Shown in pieces: positions 37,201 to 50,046 of a stretch of 64,000 bases of DNA. The DNA comes from Pelargonium tetragonum (lineage: Eukaryota; Streptophyta; Magnoliopsida; Geraniales; Geraniaceae): assembly GCA_036897445.1 (NCBI GenBank), contig JAYMTL010000099.1, forward strand, positions 1-64,000, in the 5' to 3' direction. The position numbers and the translations under genes were made by a program. The notes beneath the pieces were generated by a model, which was given only the letters and a program-made list of their open reading frames with translations, ran no database searches and was not told where the DNA came from. Within the stretch, counting starts at the first letter, position 1, and the number at the start of each line of letters is the position of its first letter.

Positions 37201-40200
37201 TTTATTTCTGTATAAACCGCAAGTATTTGGTACAGTAAATTAGGGGTTCTGTTACTGAAGTCTATTTTAAGTGAATAACAGGTTACGTACAAACCTAAAG
37301 AGACTCTATAAATTGAATCTATAAGTACCCCCTTAACTTAAAAAATCAAACTCAACTCAGCGGGTGAATCTTAAGGATAAAGGGGAATTACTAGGCAGAC
37401 AACTTGGCTTACAAGTAAGGGCTTTTCCTCTAAAATAGATTTTATGTAAAGTAAAGGCGGGTGTACCATAATTCATTCGCAATTCTTGAAAAGCTCTTTT
37501 TTCTTAATTTCCGGGTGGTAGCAGAAATTTCTTATAAGTAGAATGCTGAGAAAAGCCCGCTCACTGCGAAGAAATTTTAGAACGCTAATTACTCAAAGAA
37601 AAAGGTTTTGGTATAATAAGGTTACTTATTTATAGGGAATTTTTTTTCAATTACACTTTATTATTTTAGTTTTAGAATGCTATCCTTTCTACTCGATTTT
37701 GGCTTTTAAAGTTATAATGATGAAAGGCCTAATATAAAGGTACAAGTCCTGCCTCTCCCTGTTCAAGCAAAGTTGTAACTAAACTAATTAGAGTGTATTG
37801 GTTTCCACTTAAAACTTGAACGTTTAGTGGGATTCGCAACGAAGGTATACCTATAATAAGCCGGAAAGACTCATGCTTTTGCTTTTTGGATCCTTTTTGT
37901 GCTATTTATATTTACACTTGTAATTAGAAGGGTTTTCATAGTCGAATATCTAAAAACTTTTATGATGTGTAGAATTCTTATGACTTAATTCTACTTTAAA
38001 ATAAATTGAATTTGCAGGCCTCTGGTAAATATGCCTACCACCCTTTTTACGGCAATCTATGGTACCCACCTAATCTAAATTTAATTGGAAATCCCTTTCT
38101 TGTCTCAGTACTCGACCTTGAGAGATACAGCTCACTTTCTTTTCTCTATTAGCAGCGAACCCTATATCTTGTATTTTATAGTGCATAACCTAAGGAATTT
38201 CGTCTTACCTTGTCCTTCAAGTATTTTTATCGATTAAAGTTCTTTAATTTAGCAGTACACAAGAGGGTGATATCCCCTTAGTAGCGGCAAAAAACTAAGC
38301 TCTTCTATTAAGTTTAAGTTCCAGAGATGCTGTGGGAAATCCTAGTCTTGATTAGGAGTCATGGATGGAATAAGAGTAAGGGTAAACTTGTAAAAGCTTA
38401 CATATTAATAAGCATCTACCGAAATTTATCTTAAAAACGCCCTGAGAGATTCAAAAAGAAACACACACGGGCCCTTAACTGCTCTGCCAAAACGCTCTAA
38501 AACAGCCATACAGGAGAGTTCTTGAATTAATTCCTCGTATCGATCAAGATTGCTTTTACTTAACTAGAATCGCGAATTCTTACTTTGTGGAAGCTTTGTA
38601 AATAGAAGAGATTCAAATTGAGTTAGGCATTCGCTTTCATTTTTAGAGAATCTAGAACTTTTTTTTAGATAGAGCTAAAGGATCCCTCTACAAATTTTTA
38701 GTAAATTAGGGCATTATAGCGATAAAAATTAGGCACTAGAGTTCCGCGGCTATTCGAGCTTTTTCAGGATAACTAAAGCGCTATTTAGGGTCTTTTTAAA
38801 GGGGGCTACAAGAGGAACTTTCTAGAAGGAAATACTTGTTCTTGTTCTAGAAGGCCAAATCTAAAGCTCTGCTAAACGAATAATATAGTCTAACTTTTTA
38901 GTCAGTCTTTGATCCAAGTAAGTCCCTTTACTTTCGATTTCTAATATTAGAGAGAAGAGCACCCCTCGACTTAGTAAAGGTAAAGCAGTTTTACGTTTTA
39001 TATTTAGTTATACCAAATCCTAAGTGAATACTACAGCCCAAAAAATTCCTGTTTTATAATAAATTATTAGAGCTTCGCCTACTAAAATTTGTTAGGGTAT
39101 CTCACTGGACGAGATAGCATTTTTTTAATAAAAAGCACTTACTCTAACAGAGAAAGCCTCCACAATAACATATAAAGACACTGCGGAGAGACTACTTTAA
39201 CACTCTATAAAAAGAAAGTCCTGTCTTTAAATAGCTCTACCTAATAAAGCTCTTCCCTGGGAGCCCCTAGGTAGTAGAATTTTGTATTTCAATTCCTGTA
39301 AATTGAAACTAATAGCGGAGACTGCTTCTTTTTATACTATGTTCTAGAAAAAGCCCCGCCGTGTATATGTTTATGTCCCGCTTTTCTCCTAGCCTTTACC
39401 GGACGACCCCTATATAATATTCTAATTCTTATCTTAATCGGATTTCTTAGGAGTTTATAAAAGTTGAAAATGCATACTTTAATACAGAAAAGAAGCTTCA
39501 CTAAATTTACAAAAAGGACCCTTAGAAACAGGACTAGTAATACAGCAGGCTTCGAACTCTTGTGCCGTACGCTAACTTTTGAAGTCCTTTTTACCACTTG
39601 AAATTTAAGCAATGTCAGGCAGGATACCTTGGCTACTAACTACTATCATTCTATTAATAGTGCAGAATCCATACCTCCCGTTTAAAAGATTTTGTTTCAG
39701 TCTCTGCTGTGATTATAATGACAAAGTAAAGCCCTAGAGATTCTTATTTGGGAAATAAAATTTGGAAGTAGCTTCCTAACTTTTCTAAATGAACAACCTC
39801 TATAACTTTTTATCTTAATTCATTTTCTAAAGCTTTTTGCGTATGAAAAAAAAAGCCGTTCCGCGAGTAACCCCTTTTATTCAGATAGGTTGGCAAGAGT
39901 CTCCCTATTCTTAAAAATTCCCGCGGGGACTCTAAACGTGGTGCCCTTACATTCTACTAAAGAAATCGTTGCTTACTTAGAAGCTCTTAAGTCTAATAAC
40001 AAATTTAGAATTCTAATTATCGTCTCGTAAATTTCTTTTATATGGGCCCTTTCCTTAGAGTTTATAGTGAATAGCGATTACGAGTACTCTTTCGTAAATT
40101 AAAAAGTATAGATATAGCTTTCTTCTTTTTCTTGAAAAAAAAAGATCTTTCCGTAGAAGAAAAACTGGTTAGCTAAATAAGGCACTCCTTAAGAGCTTCT

Positions 40201-40664
40201 TTAGGGCGAGTACTCGGGTTAATCCTATATAGTACTAACCTTAGAGCATAAGTAGTAAATGAACAAAAAAAATCTAGAACCCATTTTAAAGGTATTAAGG
40301 GAGCCTCTTAAAATTCTGTTTTAACACAAGCCCCTGGCTTCTCTGCCTAACACTATAAAATAAAAAAGCTTTCGGATTTCCGTACTCTGTTTTAGACTTA
40401 CTAGGAGAGCCCCTTTAGATTCCCTACCTTGTCTGGTCTGGACAATTAAAGTGGGGTGCAGTTTATCTATATTACATAACATAACTAGTATTTACCTTGT
40501 TATCAAAACTGCGGCACCTAAAATCTTTTTCTTGTATACTGCTTTATATCTCCAAGTCTAACTAAGTACAGTTATGAACACCCTTTTGAACTGCTTCCAG
40601 TAAAATTAACAAAAAACTAAATAAAAACTGGGAGAGCTTTCATAAATAAGGAATTCCTTTTGAC

Positions 40665-40677
40665 AATTCCGGGAATT
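40665..40677. repeat. AATTCC-G-GGAATT palindrome (GC cluster)
   Basis: A 13-bp odd-centred palindrome of the AATTCC/GGAATT type, related in layout to the other GC clusters. Confidence 0.6.
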
Positions 40678-43393
40678 TTAGAGGATGTAATCTAATAAAT
40701 AATAGTTGTGCATTGCTTATATTTATATACTATATAAGGGCACCCCTCTTAAGCATAAAATTAGAAATATAGCTTGTTAAGAATTTAAAGGCCCCTAACA
40801 AGAGGCCCTATCTTTTCTATCAAAAAGTAGCTTCCCGAGGTATTAGAGGTAGAGCTATAACCCAAGTAGTTGCCTTTGTTATATAAATCCGAATCTTTGT
40901 CTCTAAAGAATAAATCCCTACACCTAAACTCTAATTTTCTGCATTAGCGGTTCTTTCTTTTTTTAGGACCCGTTTTTGTAAGATAAATATTAAGCCAATA
41001 GGCCGTTAGATTTTATTTAGAAAGCCTACGTATTCGTTAGATAATCTTCTAAGTTCTTTATTTACCTAAAATTAAATAACCTTTTTGCCTTGTCTGAAAT
41101 TGGCAGAAAATTTAGTTTAATAAAGAGTACCTCTTATATATGTATGTAGTATACTCTGTAGCTAGCTTTACTTAGGACTCCTTAAAAATTACCGAACCCT
41201 TAACAGTAAAGGGGGCTTTTTTTGTTCGCTTATTACTAAGTGGGTACCTTGTTAGACATAGTCAGAACCTAATATACCTTGAGTCGGACTATAAAAGGTA
41301 AAAACTCCGGGAGACTGCGCTGCTACTTCCATAAACATAAAGAAGGCTCTTAAACTAAATTATGCACTCTTATTTGACTGGTACTTTTTTAAGTTAAAGG
41401 TATTAAAGGAACCCTCTGTTTGTTATACAGAGAACCTATCAGTACAGCTAAAGAATCTAGATCTAGGGAAACCCCTAAGAAACTCGAAACCTAATTCTGG
41501 TAAACACATAATGAACCCGACCTTTCTCGAAGATACAATACAATTAAAAGAAACCCTTGTAGCAAAGTCCTGCCGCAATAATTATTACTTTAAAACCCCT
41601 TATATACTAGGATTGACTTTCTAAAAAAAAAGACTCACTGCAAGTTCTTCCTTGTGCTTGTTAACCTTATTCAGGAAGTGATGAACATGAGAATGCGACC
41701 TTTCTTTACCCTATTCTTAATTCATTTTTTACCCCCGTAAAGCTTTAAACTCTGTATCCCCAAAATAAATAGAAGACTTTTTCTTATACTTGTAATTCCA
41801 AAGCCCACTAACTAAGTCCGACTAGATTGACTAATAAAAAGCAATAAATAGGACCTCTTTAGTTATTGATTTTCCCATGGTTTTTAGAATAGATCCATCC
41901 AGAGAATCCTGGGCATAAGGAACCTCTTTCTTCGATTACTTTGTCCTGATTAGAGGAACAAGGAAGAGCGTGAAGAAATTTATATAAGGCACTAAACCAA
42001 GGACTTAATCCAAAGCCTACTGGACTCCCAGACGTTGAAGAAATAGAAAAAAGCTCCCCGATATAACTTATTTAGTTTTTACCTATAGTATTTACTCAAG
42101 GGGGTCCTTTATAATTTAGAATTTTTATAAGCCGAGGTTTTACTATAGTCAAGCACCTTTCTTTCCTTTTTATTTTGAAAGGAGGGCGCCAAAAAGGTGT
42201 AAATCTTAATCTACTTACACGCAAGTGCCTTAAAAGGATTTGACTCATAAAATCTAAAAGGCAACTTTGTACTGATAGTTCTAATCGAGTCCTCATAAAT
42301 TCCACTGGCGTACAGCTTTGTTTAAATAGCCTTTAAGTCAGATAATAAAAAAAGGAAAGAAAAACTAAGCAAGCCCTGAAGAGTAACTGTTCAAGTCCCG
42401 TCATTTTTCAAATAAACAGCAAAAACTAAGGTTAGGTATAACTTTAGGATAGGAGATTTCGTTTTGAAAGAACTTAACCGACTTCCTGTCTAAACTCTGT
42501 CGGGGAAATCTACAATGGATAACCAAGCAACAGGCACGTTTAGAAGGCATCTCTGCCAAGCCAAGCAACTACCTTAATTTATAAAGAGGGTTCCACATTT
42601 CTCGAAGAGCTCGTTCGATTTCTGGTAAAAATGACGTATATAGAATAAAAAGTCTTACTATAGGTATTAAAAGAGGAAGTCACAAAGCCTTATTAAAAAA
42701 GCTTTAGCTCTATGGATACTTGTAAAGGAGTAGAATGTATATTAAGACTTTCTTTTTGTATTACAGGCAGGGGATATGTAAAACTTACGAGTTAGGGCAA
42801 AAGGTATACCCCTCTTGACTAAAAGATCCGTAATAAGATAAAAACCAAAAAAGGACCCGCCTGAAGGAGCCTAATTCAAGGAGACCTTTCCTCTTTCAAC
42901 TTCATTTTATCTTAGTTTTCTTTACAGAGGTTTACCCTTTTATGGCGTTAAGCAAGTGTATTTTACAGAGTATAACATATAAGAAGTCCGGGCATTTCAT
43001 GGATTATGTGCTATACTTTTTAACTCTCAGCGACTCACGATAGCCGGGTTCAGCTTCTTATTGAATACAATATACCCACTATATAGGTATAGGTGTCTTT
43101 CTTGATCTTACAGAAAATGACAAGATCTTCTCTTTATTCATAACAGCTCTTCTTACAACACCCAGATAGTAACGATCTCTGTAGCCTTTTTCATTAAAAT
43201 TTAGATTTCGAACCCTTTGTATGTTCTACAATCTAGTAGGATTGTCTAGCCCTTAGATGCATAAAAGCAACTTTAGCGTCTAAAGGACTTCCTTTTTAAG
43301 GTTTACTGCGCCCTAGTTACTTACAAGTAATTGCTTATATAGAAATAAGAAATTTAATGGATGCACGCGTTACTGAATAAATAGCGTTTCTAG

Positions 43394-43467
43394 GGCGGAT
43401 GTTGCCAAGTGGTTACGGCAGTAGATTGTGAATCTACCATGCGCGGGTTCGATCCCCGTCATTCGCC
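43394..43467 (+). tRNA. trnH(gug): tRNA-His (anticodon GUG)
   Basis: This is the only clearly intact gene in the window. The cloverleaf is complete. The 7-bp acceptor stem GCGGATG (43,395-43,401) pairs with CATTCGC (43,460-43,466) with one G-U. The D stem is GCC/GGC. The 5-bp anticodon stem GTAGA/TCTAC encloses TTGTGAA, giving anticodon GTG at 43,428-43,430. The 5-bp T stem encloses TTCGATC. The extra G at position -1 (43,394) opposite C73 (43,467) is the histidine identity pair and is encoded here. No CCA is encoded, so it must be added after transcription. The sequence is of bacterial/plastid/algal-mitochondrial type. It delivers histidine in organellar translation. No gene lies close on either side, so it is probably processed from a long spacer transcript; no promoter was identified. 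Confidence 0.96.
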
Positions 43468-45911
43468 CTATGAATTTGCTTAGCACTATAGCTACGCTTA
43501 TTGTATTGTATAAAAAAGAGAATTAAAGTTCTAATTAGGTTTTGAATTGATTGTATATCCAATAAAGTAAATAGGCTTTGGTAGAAATTCTTGATACGGG
43601 ACTTTTTTGAATTACAAGAAACTTTATAGCGGTTTTATTGTACTAATTATGGATCCCAGATGACAGCTTTGGGATTTTTGCGATACTGAAGGTTTATGAG
43701 CCAGTGTATTATATATAAGGCCTTCCTTACTATTACTAAACTTTCTTAGTGTACTTCGAGCGTCCGCTTTACTATAATCCGGGAACAATGCCAATATGAA
43801 ATCCGTATTGTGCAAGAGTTCCTAAAGATACAACAAAGGATACGCTGAATACAGAGTTAAAAAGTGTTTGATTCTTGAATTGAATCCCAGGCCCTAAAGT
43901 AGTTGCTTTGCTCTTGAAAAAGGATAGCTTACCCTTTTCAAAATTTAGGGGTGTTGTAGAATCCCACTTTAAACTTTAATAAGAATAAGCCAAAGAAATA
44001 TAAAAAAGGGCGCCTCTAGTTTAGTTAACTTTATTTTGACACTTAACTTTTTAAACGTAAACGCTACCTTATTCTTTTACGCACAGCAACCAGAAATAGC
44101 CCTTTATATAAATAATACTTGAATTTTAGGCAGGCAATCCTCGCAATTAAATACAAGGGGGTTTTAAATATAAAAATAAAAACAGTAAACCTCTTAAATG
44201 GGTACCCTCTTAAAAGGTATAAAAGGAAAAGGAGGGATAATTTGGTTTTATTGTTTATTATTATAGAGCTGCTCCAAGGCGGTTTTTAGCACATGTAAAT
44301 GGCTATAGCTTGTCGGATACTCGTATGAAAATAGACTCCGTGCGAACTGACAGAATTGCTAGTTTAAAATAGAGGATACTTTTGCTTAGTTGAGCGTAGA
44401 TGCCTTGAATGCTCTATCCCGTTACTCTTTCATAAAATTTTCTTACTAGAAGCATCTACACTAGGTGGGTTTTATGGACCAAGTCCCTGAGTAAAAACTA
44501 AGTTACAAGAACAACCTTGTTAAGTAGTAGGTAGTGGAAAGTGCCTTATAGTCAAAATCTTAATTTAAAGAAGATCCCTAATAGAATTTTGTTCCTTTTT
44601 CAAGAAATTTTGCAATGGGAAACTCTAGCTAGTAGTGACCTTAAGGGGAATTACCAACGCATCGCGCGTATATAAGAAGCCCCCAGGACTTTGAGTTTGC
44701 AGAAATATGTTAGACTTCTTTGAGGTAGGTTTCTACAAGGAACTATCCCCTTTTGACACGCTTAGACTTTTACGTATCTAGCAAGGACATACGATAAAGA
44801 AATTTGTCGGCTATATATATATCGACCGCGTGAATATTCATTTATTTTGCTTTTATTAAGGGGCACTCTGGCTTTTAAAAAACGTGGACCTAACTTATTA
44901 TAGTATACAAGCAACCCGCTTCCTTTTTTAAGTTTAAAGGACTCTTTAATATATTGCAAAAACCTTTGAATTAAATTACAGATAAAGGTAAGGCGTAAAC
45001 CTACCTAAAAAAGTATACTATAAGAGGCAGGGCCGGTCTTAAAGACAAATGGGCACGTACTAAAATTCCTCGTCTCGGGTAGTAACCTAAGTGCACAGTC
45101 AAGTAGAGTCCTTTCCTACCCTACATAGTTCGTAAGTTCAACTTGCATTTCAAAGGGATTGCTCACCGATCGGCAAAGCTTAATTATATAAGAAAAGTTA
45201 AGGAGTAAGAAGTCCTTCTGGAAAATACTTGCTGCTAAGAATAAGCAAAGAATTTTCTAAATCCGATTTTCTTCAAATTCTGATATTAAAAAAAGTATAA
45301 AACTCAGTTCAAATCAAAGTGGGTACCCAAAAAACTAAATACTCTATCTTCATCTTCAGTAATAGTTTTTTCGTAGATAGTTTACTATGAGTAGGTTTTT
45401 ACCTCGGCCTCTCCGCAGTGTAGCTGGAGAAGACCCCCCTTATATTTGTTCTCTAAAGACTCCGCGTTAGTTACAATACCTAATTATTAAAGTTTGTTTG
45501 CAAAAGGGTGAATGGATCTGTACCATAAATAAGCTATTAAATTAGAAAGACTTTTATAAATTTATAAGGTCGTCTGTAAAATTGAAAAACGACTTTGTTC
45601 AGATTCTCCTATCTGTATTACTCCGTTTTACATACCCCACGAGCTTTGATATATAATTCTATCTACTAGTAGATAAATCACAGATGCGCAGAGTATATTT
45701 TGGCAGGGTCATTCACATTAATGACAAAGTATTTTAGAAACCTGGAATACAATATTAAAATAGGTAGATCCCTTATGTAAACAAGGATGAGATATGCTTT
45801 ATTCAAGTTTATACACGTTTTACTCTTGTCTTAGGTCTCCTATATATAAAGAGTTTTTTTACTAAGGTATTTGCAAATTAGCCGCTTGAGCTCAATTTCT
45901 GATATTATACA

Positions 45912-45922
45912 GGGGATTCCCC
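45912..45922. repeat. GGGG-ATT-CCCC hairpin (GC cluster)
   Basis: A four-bp GC stem with a three-base loop, the same layout as the 2,886 member without its flanking AA/TT pairs. Confidence 0.75.
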
Positions 45923-46522
45923 ACGGGAAATTCTAAAAAGGGGTTTACTCTTAAATAAAAAGGGCAGCTGTAGCAAGGGATTTCTATGTTACTAAACAGA
46001 TGCTGTTAATGAAGTCAAAACTCGTTTTTGAAAGTAAAGTTAGGTGGGGGTGGCCTAATAATGCACTAGGTTTTATATCTAATCTACGCAAGTGTACGAG
46101 CAAAAAGGAAAAAAGTACTAAACATCCCGCTTGTACTAAATATTGGTGCAGTTACAAAGGGGTACCGGGTAACGACTAGTACTATATTTAGCTTAAAAAT
46201 CTAGAATAAATAAATCATAAAGAAGGCCCTTGATTAAACTATAGCTCTGCGAGATCCAAACTAAGTAATAGAGCCCTCGTAACTCGAGAGTCAAACCTGT
46301 GGAAATACTTAGTCAATTTCAATTTAGTAAGACTGTATTTTTCATCCGCGAAAGCTATTAAAACTTTCTTTAAAAGGGGAATCCCGGGCTCTAAAGCTTT
46401 TTTAACTAAAATAGTATATTTATATCAATAAAGTTCGCCGCAGGGTTCTCTCAAGCTACCAAAATTATGTATTTCTACAGAAGTCTAAGGGCTAGAATCT
46501 CTTAGCTTAGATCCTCTTAGGA

Positions 46523-46548
46523 CTTTATCTTAATATTTTTATTTGTTA
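46523..46548 (+). repeat. 26-nt dispersed repeat (copy 2)
   Basis: Partner of 34,144-34,169, differing at one position. Both copies follow a G-rich cluster ending in GG or GA, but the flanks beyond about 30 bp do not obviously align. Confidence 0.75.
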
Positions 46549-46712
46549 CTCATGTTTGGTATAGGAAACGAAATCCCGGTATTAGAAATTATAATAAGTA
46601 TCTTGGAAGCCTTCCTGATTTAGGGATGTACTTCTTTTATAGCGGTACTAGAGTTGTATCTATTAGATATGTACCTTTGCGGAAGAACCCTTAAAAACTA
46701 AAGCAAAAAAAA

Positions 46713-46726
46713 ATATATATATATAT
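46713..46726. repeat. (AT)7 microsatellite
   Basis: Seven AT dinucleotides following an A-run. It is short, and the only notable dinucleotide tract in this part of the window. Confidence 0.8.
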
Positions 46727-49700
46727 TCGTAGTTTCATTCGACTCCCTAAAGAACTTATAAAAAACTCAGAAGTAGCGCTGGAGTACCGGGTATAGAATG
46801 ACTAGGCCTGGATCAACTCAAAAACTTTATGCTCTGTTGGGTAAAGGTTTACTAAATCTATAGAAAAACCGGGGTCATATATAGTATAACGGGGCACTCC
46901 TCGGCTTTAAAAAGTAACAACAGGATCCGATTTACTTTACGAAAGTCAGAGGTGGAAGTCCGGGGGTTACTAAGACTTTTTTCTTACAGGAGTTTGATAG
47001 CTAATGCAACCCCTCTCCTTTTTATTTTCAACAGTTGCATTCCTTAACCTGCAGCAATATACTTATTAAACCCTCGATTAAGTAGGGTTTTTTACTAAAC
47101 TGGATTTTAAAAGGATCTGTGATTCAATTCCTTTTTAGCGAGCAAGACCTCTATTTGCAGTCACCCTTTTGCCCTGTGGCCTTTATTAACAACATACAAG
47201 GAGTTCCGTATTCTAAGGGTCTAATCAATAGAGTTTTTATGCCTCCCTCAATACTAATATCTCGTTGTTTGCAACTAATACTTACTGCTACCAGGACATT
47301 CTAATTTTTAAATCAGGCAGCCCAAAAATCCATTGAGCAAGGGTTGGGGCTTTCAATAAATAGACATACACGGGACATAAGAGAAGTATGAGAGTATTTC
47401 CCAACTCGGGTCCTATAAATAACTCATTAAATAGAATAAAGACTATGCAGATACAAAAAAGAATTACTCCTATGCCTTTAGAGTTACCAAGTCAAAAACC
47501 CAAATACGAGAAGCGTAAACCAAGATTTTTAATTCTTCGTTTCCCAAGTTATTTTCATTTCAGACAGATACCAGATATCAAAGGCGCTAGTCAAGAGGTA
47601 TTCGCGAATTCTTAATTTTCACGAAAGTGAGCATAATTTGAAAAAGTCTTGCTTATGAGAGGCAGCTTTCTCCATCTACAGGGTGGATTAATTCCTAGTA
47701 AATATTCTAAAAAAATTTTAGAGGGGGTTTTCTTATCTAAATGGAAAAGATAGACTAACCCCTAAAACCTAGGCGCGTATAAAAAGCAGAGTAATTTAAT
47801 CTTGGCTTTACTTCTGCACTTCTGGAAAGTAACTAAGTATAAATTAAACTTAAGCCACTTTCACGCTTTCATATATCAAAGGGTTCCTCTATAAAGATGG
47901 AGAGGTTAGGGCACAGGTTTCAAAAAGTACTTCTAGTCAGATGAAATTTGTTTTCGTTCTTACTTTGACTTCCAGTGTCTTACCAGGTCTCCTGGGTTTT
48001 TAGTAGTAAGTTTTCTTTATAGTCTATTTAATCTATGCAATTACTTTTCAGATAGGTAAGAAAGAGTTTTACTAAGTCCGAACAGACGTCAATCTCCCCC
48101 AGTTTGTACACTAAATTACCTAGTCAAAATCTTACCCTTTTTATTTTATTATCTGATACCAAATCAAGTAGTAAGAAAGTGGGGCAAGAACTTAATCAAT
48201 CCTAGTAAATAAGTAAACTCTTCCCGTTACAAGTTCTCAATGAAATTAATATAACGGGAAAAAAGACATTAACTGGGAGCCCTGGCTATTCTACCCTGCT
48301 TAAGTGCTTCCAACCTAAACTCAAACATTAGAAGCTTACACCGTTCGTCTAAGTATACATAAAAGAGGATCCCTTACTGTCAAGCAAAAGCTCCCTTATA
48401 ATGCTACAGTAGAAGACAGGGACAGCTACTACAGGGGGACTTTACCTTTTTTCAAAGCTTTGCTTTATAGAGTCTTTTTCTAAGGTAAGGAACTTTTATC
48501 CACGTCGGTAAAATTTAGGGATCTCCTAAAATCCTTTATCTAATGTTACACGAAAAAAGGAGACTCTCACAACAAGCTTTGACTAACCTTCCTTGCTTTT
48601 TTAGGGAATAGCAGAGAAATAAACTATACCCCCTTTTGACCCAGAGTAACTTTTTGGTACGAAGCCCGCTTTTTACAAATTTAAGGAACACCCAATTCAA
48701 AATCTACAAGGGATATAATCAAAAAGCGCAGGAATTTTTCTTTCTGAAACCCCGGCTACTTTTGAAATATTTTTCTTTAAACTTTTATAAGGCATTACTA
48801 GTGAGTATTTTAACGAGCAGCCCCCTTCTTAATCTTAAAAAAGGGTATTAAAAAACTCTTATACATACTACAACAGGGCCCTCAAAACTGTAACTGTGTC
48901 GCTCATAAAAGCAGAATCTAGTTAGTCGTCTCCTGTTAGTTAATAGAGAAGCTTTTATTTTAAATACCCGTAAGGAGTGCGGGATTCCCTTTAAGATTTC
49001 AACGAAAGGGAGGTAATGCAATTAATGCTAGAATAATCTAAAAAATAACATGGTACTAAAGGCTCCCAATGCCCTAGCAATAGTTTTTCTAAAGTTCTTA
49101 CCTAATCTTGTGTCAGTGAAGCTGCTACTTACTAAGGGGTGGGTTAACCCGCTCAAATGCTTAGGGGCAGGTTACTAGACCATACTATATCTCGTGTAAA
49201 TCAGTCTGTAAAAAGAGATATGCCTTTTAAAGGAAATCCTATATAAACTTGTTTTTATTACTACAGCAAGGCCCCCTAAAGAAAATACAAATTTTCAGTA
49301 GCCTATATTAATATATTACTAGCATTTTAAAAGAGTCTTTAGAGGCCAAGCCCTCAAGGAGCAATGTTCAGAATTCTCTAGGTTCTTTTGTGGTTGTGTT
49401 AGCCTAAAATATCTTTAGTAAGTTAAGGCAAGCCCCTCGGAAATTCCAGTATATATACTAGCAGCTCAAATCTGTAAGAGACGCCAAACTAAGGAAAAGT
49501 ACCCACAAAGCTCTATTAGTAAAGTCTGTTAATTTTTAACTAACTAAGCTTCTTATAAGATATAGGCAAAAAAGAACTACAAGCAGGAAACTTTACTATG
49601 AGGATTACCCCCTTGTTTAATGCCAAGGAAAACGAATATCGTTACTTAGTCAGTTACTTCTTTTTAGTGGAAAGAAATTCTAAAGAATTTAGTTGCAGAC

Positions 49701-50030
49701 AGTCCTTAACCGGAAACTCATTTGGAATAGGGAGACTTCTACACTTTGGTATAGCTTTTTAGTTAGAAGATAACAAAAGGGTGGCCTTCTTTGAAAATTC
49801 AGAATTTGTATTATTTTTTTATTTATAGTCATCATTTCGTACAGGAAGTCCCAGGGCTCCTAACGTAAGAAAACAATGCCCCAGAACAGGAAATCTGTTA
49901 TCTAAAAAAGCGGACGGGCTCTATTATATTGTGGTGGTATTGAAATAATGTTACATAGGAATGCGCAGAGTCGTTATTTAAAAGTAACTAGAGGGGTTTC
50001 CGCATAGGATATTAATTAAACTTATAAACT

Positions 50031-50046
50031 AAAAGGGGCCCCTTTT
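50031..50046. repeat. 16-bp perfect palindrome AAAAGGGGCCCCTTTT
   Basis: This is the longest perfect member of the GC-cluster family. AAAAGGGG is followed directly by its reverse complement, with no loop. As DNA it could extrude or be a recombination site; as RNA it would need to lose central pairs to fold. No gene is adjacent. Confidence 0.9.

Larger units (their letters stand above)
28829..43393. other. 14.6 kb AT-rich spacer with GC clusters, no gene seen
   Basis: From about 29.4 kb the GC-cluster texture resumes and continues to the tRNA. Open frames at 30,187; 31,364; 32,158; 33,910; 34,702; 39,337 and 42,096 are 60-91 codons long. They show no family motif. The 39,337-39,612 minus frame is rich in Lys/Arg but is not recognisable as a ribosomal protein. 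Small structures within this stretch are listed separately. Confidence 0.65.

Noticed and set aside
39337-39612. Lys/Arg-rich 91-codon minus frame, considered as a ribosomal protein
   Set aside because: The basic residues do not line up with any ribosomal protein motif I know, and the frame ends in unremarkable spacer.
42385-42402. TTCAAGTCCCGTCA, resembling a tRNA 3' half
   Set aside because: The bases before it do not form a T stem and no upstream cloverleaf is present.
47119-47615. Two consecutive plus-strand frames of 61 and 75 codons, considered as one decayed gene
   Set aside because: They show no shared family signal and are separated by stops, and similar pairs occur elsewhere in the spacer by chance.
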